Below are positions 17,595 to 27,061 of a stretch of DNA of 41,615 nt, piece after piece. The number at the start of each line of letters is the position of its first letter. The stretch's first letter is position 1. A program made the position numbers and the translations under genes. The DNA is from CAZIKB01 sp964539665. GTDB lineage: Bacteria; Zhuqueibacterota; Zhuqueibacteria; Oceanimicrobiales; Oceanimicrobiaceae. The DNA is taken from NCBI GenBank assembly GCA_964539665.1, contig CAZIKB010000055.1, positions 1 to 41,615 of the forward strand, written 5' to 3'. The notes beneath the pieces were generated by a model, which was not told the origin of the DNA, did no database searches, and saw only the letters and a program-made list of their open reading frames with translations.

Positions 17595-19156
17595 ATATAT
17601 TTGATCCTAAAAACAATTTTGAATGGCACGATTATATCAGAATCATTAAAAGAAGGAAATGGTATTTCATTTTACCCTTCTTTTTAATTATTCCACTAGG
17701 TATAGTTAAAATAATTATAACCCAACCCCTGTATGAATCATCTTGTACTGTTCAAATCATACCCAGCCGACTTCTTGGTTCCAATCTTCAACGTGTCGTC
17801 CCAGGTGTAATAGGGCGTGCAAGAATTGATGCGCTGAAAAAGCAAATAACGAGTTCGGAATATCTTTTGCAATTAATTAATATCTTAGAGTTAAAACGCA
17901 ATAAAAAAATACAGGGACAGGCTCGGAAAATGCATGAAAAGATGCAGGACAAGAACTTTGACGAAATTGTCGAGTTTTTACTAATTGATTTGCTTCGAGA
18001 ATTAATCACAATCAAACAATACTCATTTGATATAATTGACATAAAGTTAAGAGCAAAAACTCCAGAAATGTCTTATATAATGGTAAAAACCCTAACTAAC
18101 ATTTTTATAGATGAATCTTTACGGAGTGAAATGGGAAGCGTACAAAACGCTTTACAATTCAATGATGAACAAATAACAATCTTCAAAGAAAAACTTGAGA
18201 AAGCTGAACGTAATCTTGAGCTTTATAAAAAAGGCCAAATTTCCAATGAAGTAGAAAATCAGTCATTAACAAGTGAGTCCATGAATCGAATTCGAGAAGC
18301 AATTGTTTCAATTGATATATCCACAAGAGAAAAGAAAGATTATCTAAATCATTTGTCAAATCAACTTAAAGGAAGTGATAATATACAAGATTATCCCAAA
18401 AATGATACCATCAAAAAAATCCAGGACAATATTAATGAAAAGATTGATCAAATGGCTGTTCTTATGGAAAGATATTCCTGGAAAAGTGCAGAGGTAATAA
18501 ATATAAATCGTGATATCAATGAGCTTAGAGACAGAATTAAAACTGAAATTCAGATATTGTATGGTTTGATGTATTCAAACACTCCTTCACAGACTTTGGG
18601 ATTGTACTTAGACAAGTCAATTACACTTTTCGATTTGGATATTTTGAACAGAAAAAATCGAGAATTGACCAAGGCTTTAGATAAATTCAGAAGGAAAGTA
18701 ATCCAGAATCCATCGAGAGAATTAACTCTGAAAAAATTAGAGGAGGAGGTGGCAATTAACCGTAAAATTTATAATATGTTTTTAGAACAGAATCAGGGCG
18801 CACAAATTGAAGAGTCCATGCAACGAGCAGACGCCTCAAGTCGATTTAAGATAATTGAGCCGCCGCTCAAACCTTTAGAACCTATAAATGCAGGATATAG
18901 AATGATCTTATTAATAACAATAATGATGGGAACTGGCTTGGGTGCCGGGGCTGTGTATTTAAGAGAGTATCTTGATAAATCAGTAAGAACTGTGCAAGAG
19001 GCTGAAGAAGTTTTTGGAATTCCTGTATTAGGTGTGTTGCCTTTTTTTAATAGAGAACATGTTTCCATCAATCAAAAAAAATGGCTGGTATATGCTATAG
19101 TGTCAGGGATTATACTGATTATTTCAATATTAATAGTCTTATATCTTAAACAATAA
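17591..19156 (+). CDS. Wzz/GNVR-type chain-length regulator of EPS export
   Basis: A 521-residue inner-membrane polysaccharide copolymerase. The N-terminal Wzz domain begins HDYIRIIKRRKWYFILPFFLI with a membrane helix at about 27-47. A long periplasmic coiled coil spans about 180-400. A GNVR-like region (RADASSRFKIIEPPLKPLEP) and helices near 433-455 and 496-518 follow. The large size, the third helix and the separate tyrosine kinase match the XrtA/PEP-CTERM-locus subfamily. It sets glycan chain length and bridges to the Wza-type pore. The kinase gene follows after 15 bases. Confidence 0.85.
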   Translation: MNIFDPKNNFEWHDYIRIIKRRKWYFILPFFLIIPLGIVKIIITQPLYESSCTVQIIPSRLLGSNLQRVVPGVIGRARIDALKKQITSSEYLLQLINILELKRNKKIQGQARKMHEKMQDKNFDEIVEFLLIDLLRELITIKQYSFDIIDIKLRAKTPEMSYIMVKTLTNIFIDESLRSEMGSVQNALQFNDEQITIFKEKLEKAERNLELYKKGQISNEVENQSLTSESMNRIREAIVSIDISTREKKDYLNHLSNQLKGSDNIQDYPKNDTIKKIQDNINEKIDQMAVLMERYSWKSAEVININRDINELRDRIKTEIQILYGLMYSNTPSQTLGLYLDKSITLFDLDILNRKNRELTKALDKFRRKVIQNPSRELTLKKLEEEVAINRKIYNMFLEQNQGAQIEESMQRADASSRFKIIEPPLKPLEPINAGYRMILLITIMMGTGLGAGAVYLREYLDKSVRTVQEAEEVFGIPVLGVLPFFNREHVSINQKKWLVYAIVSGIILIISILIVLYLKQ

Positions 19157-19171
19157 TGTTGACCGAATAAA

Positions 19172-19924
19172 ATGAATCATAATGAGATGCGAACAAACCA
19201 AATAAAATCTGAGAGTGTAGAAAATTGGATTCACAAGCAGGATTACTATGAAGACAATCCAGGAAATGCAGAAATTGAACGGTTAGTTGCCAAATTAGAC
19301 AGCCTGTGTAATGGGAGTACAAAACAAATTACATTAATAACAAGTGCGGTATTAGGAGAGGGTAAAAGTACTCTGGCGTCATATATCGCCCACTCTTCTT
19401 CTAGAAATCGAAAAAATCCCACTTTATTAATCGATTTCGATCTTAGACGGCCCAGCTTGGATCGACATTTTGGAGTAAGAAGAAGTAATGGCGTAGTGGA
19501 TATTCTTAGCTATAGAAAGCCTTTAAAAGATTGTCTAAAGAAGACTTTGGTGCCAAATTTATTTATTTTGACGAGTGGCAGAATCGGTGAAGGAACACCC
19601 ATTCACCTATTAAATTCAGATAAGCTAAAAAGGTTTTTTGTAGAGGTTCGGAGTTTCTTTGATTTTGTTATTGTTGATGCTCCTCCTACTATACCGGTTA
19701 GCGATCCACTTCTTTTAGGAAAAGTTGTGGATACGGTTATTCTCGTAATCAAAGCTGGTAGTACATCCAAGCACGTAGTTCAACGTGCAATTGACATGTT
19801 CAAAGATGTAAAAGTTGAAATCAGCGGAATAATTTTGAACAATCTAAATAATATTCTGCCTTATTACTATGATTATGATTATTATGGGTATAAGTATTAT
19901 GAAAAAGCAGAAAATGATCATTGA
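19172..19924 (+). CDS. BY-kinase, tyrosine autokinase of EPS export (CpsD-like)
   Basis: A 250-residue bacterial tyrosine kinase that phosphorylates itself to control polysaccharide assembly. Walker A is SAVLGEGKST (58-67) with Lys65. Walker A' is LLIDFDLRRPSL and Walker B is FVIVDAPPTIPVSD. The C-terminal tail 231-243 has nine tyrosines, the autophosphorylation cluster typical of Wzc/CapB. The cytoplasmic kinase is a separate protein from the membrane Wzz component, as in Firmicutes and XrtA loci. The aminotransferase start lies inside its Tyr-tail codons, so the two genes overlap. Confidence 0.9.
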   Translation: MNHNEMRTNQIKSESVENWIHKQDYYEDNPGNAEIERLVAKLDSLCNGSTKQITLITSAVLGEGKSTLASYIAHSSSRNRKNPTLLIDFDLRRPSLDRHFGVRRSNGVVDILSYRKPLKDCLKKTLVPNLFILTSGRIGEGTPIHLLNSDKLKRFFVEVRSFFDFVIVDAPPTIPVSDPLLLGKVVDTVILVIKAGSTSKHVVQRAIDMFKDVKVEISGIILNNLNNILPYYYDYDYYGYKYYEKAENDH

Positions 19925-21080
19925 TAAAGATAATCCTGTACGAAAAGAAATATTGCCAATTTATCAATTAAAAATAGATGAAAATGAAATTTCAGCCGTA
20001 CTCAAGGTCTTGCAAAGTGGTCAAATTTCAAGAGGGCATCTCCGAGAAAAATTTGAATCACATTTTTGTGAGTTTACAGGATCCAAATTTGCTATAATTT
20101 TAAATTCAGGAACAGCAGCATTACACCTGACATTAAAGGCACTCAATTTAAAATCAGATCACGAAATAATAATCCCATCACTTTCATTTGTGGCCACTGC
20201 CTTTGCTGTGGAGTATTGTGATCTAAAACCTGTTTTTGTAGAAATAAATCCCTATACATTTAATATATGTATTGATGATGTTCAGAAAAAAATCACTGAA
20301 AAAACACGCGCCATTATTGCTGTTGACTTTGCTGGACTGCCTGCTGAATTAAATAAGCTTAAAGAAATTTGTCTAAGGTACGGATTATATTTGATTGAAG
20401 ACGCTGCCCATGCAATCGGTGCAAGCTATGATGGTTCTATGGTAGGGAATTACAGTGATCTAACCGCTTTCAGTTTATTTGCAACCAAAAATATGACAGC
20501 AGGTGAAGGCGGAATTGTGACAACCAATAATAAAGATTGGGCAAATCAAATTAAACTTATTAGAGCACATGGGATCAGCCCTTTAGAGAAGTCACCCAAA
20601 GCTTCAGGTTTTTACGATGTGAAATGTTTAGGATACAACTACCATTTAAGCAATCTTAATATAGCGCTTGCAATAGAACAGCTAAAAAAGCTTAATAGTG
20701 TTAATAACTTAAGAAAAGAAAAAGCAGCTTATCTAACGAAACTTCTAGAAGAAATTGAGGAAATTCAAACACCGGTAAAGACCAAAGAACATGTTTATCA
20801 TCTATATTCCATCAGATTAGTGGGAAATAAGCTGATAAGCATGAGAGATCAAATAATTAAAGCGTTATATCTAGAAGGAATCGAAGCGGGTGTTTATTAC
20901 CTTCCCATTCATCTTCATTCATATTTTCGAGAGAAATATGGTTTCTGTAGGGGAGCACTTCCCGTAACAGAACAAGTATGTGATTCGTTAATTACACTGC
21001 CTTTTTATCCATTCATAACTTCTGATGATTTAGAGGACATTTCAAAAGCATTGAAGAAAGTAATTCACCATATTAAATAA
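19899..21080 (+). CDS. DegT/DnrJ/EryC1/StrS-family sugar aminotransferase
   Basis: A PLP enzyme of about 393 residues that transfers an amino group from glutamate to a keto-sugar nucleotide, making an amino sugar for the glycan. The family signature is clear: LNSGTAALHLTLKAL, HEIIIPSLSFVATAFAVEY, IEDAAHAIGASYDG, and FATKNMTAGEGG with PLP Lys197. The start is ambiguous: ATG 19899 or 19914, both inside the end of the BY-kinase gene. Upstream in-frame ATGs at 19869 and 19884 seem too far into that gene. The epimerase and formyltransferase downstream suggest a formylated amino sugar. Confidence 0.87.
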   Translation: MKKQKMIIDKDNPVRKEILPIYQLKIDENEISAVLKVLQSGQISRGHLREKFESHFCEFTGSKFAIILNSGTAALHLTLKALNLKSDHEIIIPSLSFVATAFAVEYCDLKPVFVEINPYTFNICIDDVQKKITEKTRAIIAVDFAGLPAELNKLKEICLRYGLYLIEDAAHAIGASYDGSMVGNYSDLTAFSLFATKNMTAGEGGIVTTNNKDWANQIKLIRAHGISPLEKSPKASGFYDVKCLGYNYHLSNLNIALAIEQLKKLNSVNNLRKEKAAYLTKLLEEIEEIQTPVKTKEHVYHLYSIRLVGNKLISMRDQIIKALYLEGIEAGVYYLPIHLHSYFREKYGFCRGALPVTEQVCDSLITLPFYPFITSDDLEDISKALKKVIHHIK

Positions 21081-21110
21081 ATGTAATTTTAACAATTAGA
21101 GAGGGACATC

Positions 21111-22166
21111 ATGAAACTTAACGAAAATCTGCTAAAAGCACAAAAGTATTTAAAAAATAAAAGAATCCTGGTTACAGGGGGTAGCGGTTTTATTGGTTCA
21201 CATCTTGTAGACCGGTTAAAGGAATTTGGTGCATCGGTAAAAATATATGATCTTGCGAAGCGTTTTAATGGCGATATCGATTATGTTCATGGCGATATTA
21301 AAGATTATGATCGACTTTCAAGGTGCATGAAAAACATAGATTTAGTTTTTCACTTTGCTGCCATATTAGGTGTTGAAAAGATTATTGGAATTCCTGATGA
21401 AGTTTTGGAAGTCAACTTAATCGGTACAAAGAATGCCATTCAGGCTGCAATGGACAATAATATTGAGAAATTTATATTTTCCTCATCGTCAGAAATATAT
21501 GGCAATCCGCAAAGGGTGCCTATTTCTGAAGAGGATGCCACCGCACCAATTTCAATTTATGGAATTAGCAAGCTTGCAAGTGAAGCTTATTGTAAAACAC
21601 TAGCAGAAAAATCAAATACAAAAGTAGTCATATTTCGATTCTTTAATGCTTATGGACCCAGACAAGTAGAAAAATTTGTGCTATCTAATTTCATCTCAAG
21701 GGTAAGCCAAAATTTACCTCCTATTATCTACGGCAGTGGTGAGCAATCCCGTTGTTACACGTTTATTTCAGATGCAATTAATGGAGTTATATTGGGTTCC
21801 TCGCTTTCTGAGGAAAAATATGATATTTATAATATAGGTAACGACCGGGAGACAACAGTTTCTGAATTGGCTGAAATGATAATACATTTTCATGGGAAAA
21901 ATATGGTTCCTGAATATAGGGCTTTTGGAGAAGGAGTACGGGTCGAAAAAAGAGAAATAATGCGCAGAAAGCCTAATATAGAGAAGGCCAAAAGTAAGTT
22001 AGGATTTGAGATTGAAACACCTGTAAAGGAAGGTATACAACGCTATTTTGAATGGTATTACAAAGAACACGAGTTACGAAGACTGCTAAATGAAATTAAT
22101 GTGTTAGAAAAAAGAATTACTAAACCTCAGTATGTAAGTAGCGGTGTAAGCGCTCCCCTCATCTAA
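21111..22166 (+). CDS. NAD-dependent sugar epimerase/dehydratase
   Basis: A 351-residue extended short-chain dehydrogenase. The NAD-binding motif VTGGSGFIGSHLVDRL starts near residue 21. FSSSSEIYGNP precedes the catalytic YGISK (Tyr-x-x-x-Lys). RFFNAYGPRQV and NIGNDRETTVSELAEMI are nucleotide-sugar binding signatures. The family covers UDP-sugar 4-epimerases, decarboxylases and dTDP-sugar dehydratases; the exact substrate is not readable. It probably makes the keto or epimerised sugar used by the neighbouring aminotransferase. It has a good ribosome-binding site (GAGAGGGA) upstream of ATG 21111. Confidence 0.85.
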   Translation: MKLNENLLKAQKYLKNKRILVTGGSGFIGSHLVDRLKEFGASVKIYDLAKRFNGDIDYVHGDIKDYDRLSRCMKNIDLVFHFAAILGVEKIIGIPDEVLEVNLIGTKNAIQAAMDNNIEKFIFSSSSEIYGNPQRVPISEEDATAPISIYGISKLASEAYCKTLAEKSNTKVVIFRFFNAYGPRQVEKFVLSNFISRVSQNLPPIIYGSGEQSRCYTFISDAINGVILGSSLSEEKYDIYNIGNDRETTVSELAEMIIHFHGKNMVPEYRAFGEGVRVEKREIMRRKPNIEKAKSKLGFEIETPVKEGIQRYFEWYYKEHELRRLLNEINVLEKRITKPQYVSSGVSAPLI

Positions 22167-22261
22167 AACCTCTTTCATTTAATATTGTTTTCACACAAAC
22201 TTTTTGATTTGGTTAAAGATATTTATTACAAAAAATATCACTGTTAAATTATACATTTTGC

Positions 22262-23044
22262 ATGAGAATCCTATTTATAACTACGGATGAGCCGTTTCAT
22301 TTACCAATTTTTTTTCAGAAAATATTTTCTTTTCGAGGAAGAAATATCATTGGATTAGCAATAGTTAAACCCGTCTATAAAAATCAGACAATATTCTCAC
22401 AGGCATATAAAACAATCAATACATTTGGAGTGATTAATTTTGTTCGGGAAGCTATAATTTATGTTTTTTATAAATTATTAGATTTTATTTCCTATGTTGT
22501 GAAGCTAAATAGGTGTTATTCTGTAAAAAGAGTAGCAAAAAATTATTCATGTCCTGTATTTCATGTTGGAGATTTGAATAGTCCTCATTTTATTCATATA
22601 GCAGAAAACTTAGCCCCAGACATTATTGTAACAATTTCTCCACCTCAAAAATTAAAAGAGCAATTAACTAACATACCGTCATTAGGGTGCATTAATGTTC
22701 ATGGAAGCATGTTACCTAAATATAGAGGTGTGCTGCCAAGTTTTTGGATGTTAGCAAGTAATGAGAAAAAAGCTGGAGTGACAGTACATTATATTAATCA
22801 AGGAATTGATGATGGAGACATTATTTTGCAGAGGGAGTTTGATATTGAAGAATCAGATACAATGCACAGCTTAATATACCGATCAAAAAGTATCGGCGCA
22901 GACTTGACACTTGAAGCTTTAACTCAAATAGAAGAAAATACAGTGGTTAGGAAACCTAATATAAAGAATGATGGACATTATTTTTCTTTTCCCACAAGAA
23001 AAGCATTTAGACAATTTAAAAAGAATGGAAGAAAGATTAGATAA
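22262..23044 (+). CDS. Formyltransferase-family protein, probably sugar N-formyltransferase
   Basis: A 260-residue enzyme with the methionyl-tRNA/sugar formyltransferase fold. NVHGSMLPKYRGVLPSFW holds catalytic Asn145 and His147. The Asp region IDDGDII (183-188) supplies the third residue. The usual C-terminal tRNA-binding domain is absent, and the N-terminus is variable, as in sugar N-formyltransferases. It follows the aminotransferase and epimerase by 95 bases, so it probably formylates an amino sugar nucleotide with N10-formyl-tetrahydrofolate. A stand-alone amide-forming enzyme of another substrate remains possible. A second formyltransferase domain is present in the synthetase at 29815. 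Confidence 0.78.
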   Translation: MRILFITTDEPFHLPIFFQKIFSFRGRNIIGLAIVKPVYKNQTIFSQAYKTINTFGVINFVREAIIYVFYKLLDFISYVVKLNRCYSVKRVAKNYSCPVFHVGDLNSPHFIHIAENLAPDIIVTISPPQKLKEQLTNIPSLGCINVHGSMLPKYRGVLPSFWMLASNEKKAGVTVHYINQGIDDGDIILQREFDIEESDTMHSLIYRSKSIGADLTLEALTQIEENTVVRKPNIKNDGHYFSFPTRKAFRQFKKNGRKIR

Positions 23045-23083
23045 AATAAAGAGTGTTTAATATGTTATTAACCATAATATATA

Positions 23084-23743
23084 ATGATAGCTAAGAGAAT
23101 ATTTGATATTATAATTTCAACTATTGTAATTGTCATCTTGGCCCCCTTATTTTTATTAATAGCAATTGCTGTAAAGATCGAATCGAGAGGGCCAGTGTTC
23201 TATAAAAGTCTTCGTGTCGGTCGAAATAGGCGCGAATTTTATTTGTATAAATTTCGCTCTATGGTAAAAGATGCTGATCAAATTGGCGGAGGCCTAACTC
23301 TTGAAAAAGATTTTCGGTTGACTCGAGTTGGTGAGTTTTTGCGCAAATGGAAAATTGATGAATTGCCTAACTTTATTAATGTGTTAATTGGAGAAATGAG
23401 TTTGGTAGGACCTCGGCCTGAACTTCCTGAATATGTGAGATATTATTCAAAAGAACAAAGAAAGGTATTATCTGTTCGACCTGGAATTACAGATATACCA
23501 ATGTCTGGCATGTATTATAACGAGCAAAAAATACTTTCCACTGTAAAAAAACCACAAGATTACTATATTTCTGTTATACTGCAAGATTTTTTAAAGTTGA
23601 ACCTGGAATATGTTGCAAAATATCCTTCATTTTTGCTTGATATAAAAATTATTGGAAGAACTACTTTGTCCATATTTTTTAATAATAAATTATCGAATAC
23701 CATTCATGAACAAGTTAAAGTTAGTAATAATGAGGTAAAATAA
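23084..23743 (+). CDS. Bacterial sugar transferase (polyprenyl-phosphate phosphoglycosyltransferase)
   Basis: A 219-residue monotopic initiating enzyme of the PglC/WcaJ C-terminal-domain family, which loads the first sugar-1-phosphate onto undecaprenyl phosphate. One N-terminal hydrophobic helix (about 8-30) precedes the catalytic region, with YKFRSMVKDAD, KIDELPNF (Asp-Glu pair) and MSLVGPRPELPEYV. The short length without an N-terminal NAD-like domain matches the minimal form. It starts the repeat-unit synthesis for the locus. It ends one base before the PIG-L gene. Confidence 0.87.
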   Translation: MIAKRIFDIIISTIVIVILAPLFLLIAIAVKIESRGPVFYKSLRVGRNRREFYLYKFRSMVKDADQIGGGLTLEKDFRLTRVGEFLRKWKIDELPNFINVLIGEMSLVGPRPELPEYVRYYSKEQRKVLSVRPGITDIPMSGMYYNEQKILSTVKKPQDYYISVILQDFLKLNLEYVAKYPSFLLDIKIIGRTTLSIFFNNKLSNTIHEQVKVSNNEVK

Positions 23744-23744
23744 A

Positions 23745-24380
23745 ATGAATGTTGTGGCTTACCTTGCACATGCTGATGACGAAGTTTTGGGGTGTGGAGG
23801 ATTGCTGACAAAATTGGTGTCACAAAAACATGATGTGACGATAGTAATTGCTAGTGATTGTGTGGTTCAAAGATCAAAGTTAGACGACAATAACGGTCAT
23901 GTGTTTGAAGCAGCTAAGATATTGGGAATAAAAAAGATACATTTCTTTTATTTCAATGACCAGCAATTCGATAATTATCCTCTACTCGATTTTAATAAAA
24001 AGTTTGATAAGCTAAATTTAAATCCCGATTTAATAATTACACACCCCCCTACAGATCTTAATCAGGATCACCTTATGGTTTATAAAAGTGCAATGATAGT
24101 GGGCCGTCCTGTCAGTAATAAAATCAATATTATTGCATGTGAAACACCAAGTTCATCTGAATGGGGAGAAACCGTTTTCCAACCGCATATGTATGTTGAT
24201 ATTACGAACTGCCTTGATAATAAAATCATGGCAATGAAATGTTATGAAAATGAACTCAGAGCTTTTCCACATCCGCGTAGTATTGAAGGTATTCAACTTA
24301 AAGCGAAGCAAAGAGGGATGGAAGTAGGCTGTATGGCTGCAGAAGCCTATCAGGTACTTAGATGGTTTTATCCAAATTAA
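23745..24380 (+). CDS. PIG-L/LmbE-type zinc deacetylase
   Basis: A 211-residue metal-dependent N-deacetylase. The signature AHADDEVLGCGG (8-19) has His9 and Asp11-Asp12, and the second zinc ligand region is DLNQDHLMV. The family removes N-acetyl groups from amino sugars or related small molecules. Here it probably frees an amine on a lipid-linked or nucleotide sugar that the formyltransferase or acyltransferases later modify. It is tightly coupled to the sugar transferase (one-base gap) and precedes the sulfatase-like gene by 13 bases. Confidence 0.82.
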   Translation: MNVVAYLAHADDEVLGCGGLLTKLVSQKHDVTIVIASDCVVQRSKLDDNNGHVFEAAKILGIKKIHFFYFNDQQFDNYPLLDFNKKFDKLNLNPDLIITHPPTDLNQDHLMVYKSAMIVGRPVSNKINIIACETPSSSEWGETVFQPHMYVDITNCLDNKIMAMKCYENELRAFPHPRSIEGIQLKAKQRGMEVGCMAAEAYQVLRWFYPN

Positions 24381-24393
24381 TGAGTTATATTAA

Positions 24394-25827
24394 GTGGCAA
24401 GAACTGAATTGAAATATCCCAACATTTTACTAATATCTATTGATACCTTGCGTGCAGACCATTTATCGTGTTATGGCTATCATCGCCAAACGACACCTAA
24501 TATTGACCGAATCGCATCAGAAGGAGTTAGATTTACAAATGCGTATTCAACAGCAGTCTGGACGCCGCCAGCTCATGCTTCCATGCTCACCGGACTTTAT
24601 CCTTCCCAGCACGGTGTTGTTGATAAGAATAAGCTCAACAAAGATTTTCCAACCATAGCTGAAGTGCTTTCAAAATGTGATTATCAAACAGTAGGATTTG
24701 TGAACAATCCACAGGTAGGTGAATATGTGGGACTTGATAGAGGGCATCAGGAATTTTTTGAAGTATGGAAGGGAATTACCTCAAAAAACATGGTAGTGAG
24801 AGGTTCTAATTATTTTTTTCGAAAATGGCTTGAACTACTAGGAATCGACGACAAAGGCGCAAAAAAAACTAACACCTTAGTAAAATCCTGGTTTAAATCT
24901 CGCAACAGTTGTGCTACTCCGTTTTATATGTTTGTACATTATATCGAACCGCACAATCCAATTATGGCCCCACGACTATATAAGAAGAAATTCATAAAAT
25001 CAGGTTCAACTCAAAATATAGATTTGGAAAAACTCCGAGAAGTGGCACACAATCCTCTCGTTTGCTTTACTGATAATATTAAATTAAATCAGGCTGAGAA
25101 TGAATATCTTGTTTCACTATACGATGGCGAGATTGCCTATGTTGATACAATAGTAGGCGAGTTGATTGAAACTTTCAGAAAAATGCAATTATTGAATGAT
25201 ACATTGGTGATTATTACTGCTGATCATGGAGAACATTTTGGCGAACACGGTTTATACTCACATGCATCAAGTCTTTATGAGCCGATAGTACGCATTCCAA
25301 TGGTCATTAGATATTCTAAGTTTTTTCAACCCTCACAAATTAGTGAACTACCAGTGCAACATGTCGATATCTTGCCAACAATTTTGGAAGTAGTGCATAA
25401 TGAAGATAACTCTTTTTCTGGCCTACCAGGTATTAGTTTACTACCACGAAACGGTAAAATTAAAATCGATAAAATGCGTCCGATTTTTGCTGAATGGGAG
25501 GGGAGAATACCTGAATATGTTAAAAACCGGGTAGGACATGCAGACACATTTGACTATGTAAAAAGATTATTCACGAAAAAATTCAAAATGATTAAACAAG
25601 AACACTTTAAGTACATCTATTGTGAAGATGGCCAAGAAGAACTTTATAATCTAAATGAAGATCATAAAGAATCAAACAATCTTGCTAATTCAGAACAAGA
25701 ACGTTGTGACGATTTAAGGGATACTCTTTTACAAGCATTTAATCAATCCCTCTCTTTAAATGAGATGACCGAATGCGAAATGGATGAATTAGTAAAACAG
25801 AGATTACAAGGATTGGGATATATTTAA
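24394..25827 (+). CDS. Alkaline-phosphatase superfamily enzyme, sulfatase-like without the FGly residue
   Basis: A 477-residue enzyme. The metal-binding core is typical of the superfamily: LLISIDTLRADHLSCYGY at the N-terminus and ITADHGEHFGEHGLYSH in the middle. The nucleophile position reads WTPPAHASMLTG, so Thr57 stands where sulfatases have the Cys/Ser converted to formylglycine, and the R of C-x-P-x-R is His. A Thr nucleophile is usual in phospho- and phosphoethanolamine/phosphoglycerol transferases, so the enzyme may transfer or cleave a phosphate group. Homology-based annotation would call it sulfatase. It has no signal peptide, so it should act in the cytoplasm. GTG 24394 is the start. 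Role in the EPS pathway is inferred from position only. Confidence 0.7.
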   Translation: MARTELKYPNILLISIDTLRADHLSCYGYHRQTTPNIDRIASEGVRFTNAYSTAVWTPPAHASMLTGLYPSQHGVVDKNKLNKDFPTIAEVLSKCDYQTVGFVNNPQVGEYVGLDRGHQEFFEVWKGITSKNMVVRGSNYFFRKWLELLGIDDKGAKKTNTLVKSWFKSRNSCATPFYMFVHYIEPHNPIMAPRLYKKKFIKSGSTQNIDLEKLREVAHNPLVCFTDNIKLNQAENEYLVSLYDGEIAYVDTIVGELIETFRKMQLLNDTLVIITADHGEHFGEHGLYSHASSLYEPIVRIPMVIRYSKFFQPSQISELPVQHVDILPTILEVVHNEDNSFSGLPGISLLPRNGKIKIDKMRPIFAEWEGRIPEYVKNRVGHADTFDYVKRLFTKKFKMIKQEHFKYIYCEDGQEELYNLNEDHKESNNLANSEQERCDDLRDTLLQAFNQSLSLNEMTECEMDELVKQRLQGLGYI

Positions 25828-25851
25828 TAGCACTTTTAACTACCAAACTAA

Positions 25852-26985
25852 ATGGGCGAATATCAAATTGATATTGTCAAAGACTATAATAGTTTAAAGA
25901 ATCTAAGAGAGGACTGGAATAGGCTTGCCAGTAATGATCCATCCATCTATCCATTTATATGTTTTGAATGGTTTGATCTTTGGTTTAGGGCGTTTGGCAA
26001 AACAAATTTAATCCATATATATCTATTGAAGAATGCTAAAAGAATTTGTGCAATTATTCCATTTATAAAATATTATGGAGCAGTGAATGGGATTCCTGGT
26101 AGTATAATACAATTTGCAGTGAATGACCATTCAAACAAAATTGATATAATCTCCGATAAACAGGACGTGTCCAGGTATGTTGAAAGAGTGATGGCTGAAT
26201 TAGTCAGAGAAAACTTTCTAATGATTTATTTTGAAGATTTCTATGCAGAATCTGAATCAGTTCAAGTAATATTAAGTTTTCTCGAAAATAATGGGTATAA
26301 ATTTATTCATGACAAAAAGTTTATCCGTGAGTCAGTGATAATCGATTTGAAAAAGAGGTGGGACGATCTCAAGGCAGGTCTATCAAAGAGATTCAATAAT
26401 AATATTAACAATAAAATGAACAGGCTGAAAAGGGCTGGTGAACTTCAAGTTGTTAAATATACAGCTTATGAGGAACTTCCGAATGCTTTTAATTGCATAG
26501 AAAAGATTTCTTCAAAGAGTTGGCAGGGAAAAAATAGCACTGGCCTGTTTTCAAAGGAAGATACAAAAATATTTTATAAAGGGCTGGCTGAATATGCTTC
26601 GAATGCTGGCTGGCTTTCAATATGGGTTCTATATTTAGATAGTAAGCCCATTGCTTATGAATACCATCTTACAGCAGGGTCTGTCGAATATGCTCTAAAA
26701 GCAGAATATGATCAAGAATACTCTGAATTATCACCAGGCTCTGTTTTAGATGCGTACGTGGTTAAAGAGGTATCCAAAGGTTTTGCAGAAAAATATGATC
26801 TTCTGGGTTATAAAGATTTATATAAAACACGATGGTCGAATAAAACTGAGAAATATATGCGACTCTATATTTATAAACGCAATCTAATTGGGACTCTTAG
26901 CCATTTTATTGAATTCCCATTGCGAGCCAGGCTTAGTAGATATACACTGTTACGTAGAGTTAAAGATTACTGTTTTAGAAATTAG
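25852..26985 (+). CDS. CelD/BcsL-type acyltransferase (GNAT domain 6)
   Basis: A 377-residue member of the acetyltransferase-domain-6 group (CelD/BcsL, related to FemAB), common in EPS and cellulose loci. The N-terminal pattern LREDWNRLASN and FICFEWFDLWFRAFG is characteristic. The centre holds RFNNNINNKMNRLKRAGEL, and the C-terminal GNAT half contains SIWVLYLDSKPIAYEYHL and GSVLDAYVVKE. The reaction is unproven; it probably acylates an amine or sugar. It follows the sulfatase-like gene by 24 bases. Confidence 0.78.
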   Translation: MGEYQIDIVKDYNSLKNLREDWNRLASNDPSIYPFICFEWFDLWFRAFGKTNLIHIYLLKNAKRICAIIPFIKYYGAVNGIPGSIIQFAVNDHSNKIDIISDKQDVSRYVERVMAELVRENFLMIYFEDFYAESESVQVILSFLENNGYKFIHDKKFIRESVIIDLKKRWDDLKAGLSKRFNNNINNKMNRLKRAGELQVVKYTAYEELPNAFNCIEKISSKSWQGKNSTGLFSKEDTKIFYKGLAEYASNAGWLSIWVLYLDSKPIAYEYHLTAGSVEYALKAEYDQEYSELSPGSVLDAYVVKEVSKGFAEKYDLLGYKDLYKTRWSNKTEKYMRLYIYKRNLIGTLSHFIEFPLRARLSRYTLLRRVKDYCFRN

Positions 26986-27061
26986 AATGATTTTCTTTCA
27001 GAAGAGGTTGGCATTGAGTGTTCACACTTTAGCGTGATATCCGCCTAAAATAGGCTGAAAA

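Noticed and set aside
24394..25827. Call as arylsulfatase
   Set aside because: The Cys/Ser for formylglycine is replaced by Thr57 and the R of the motif by His.
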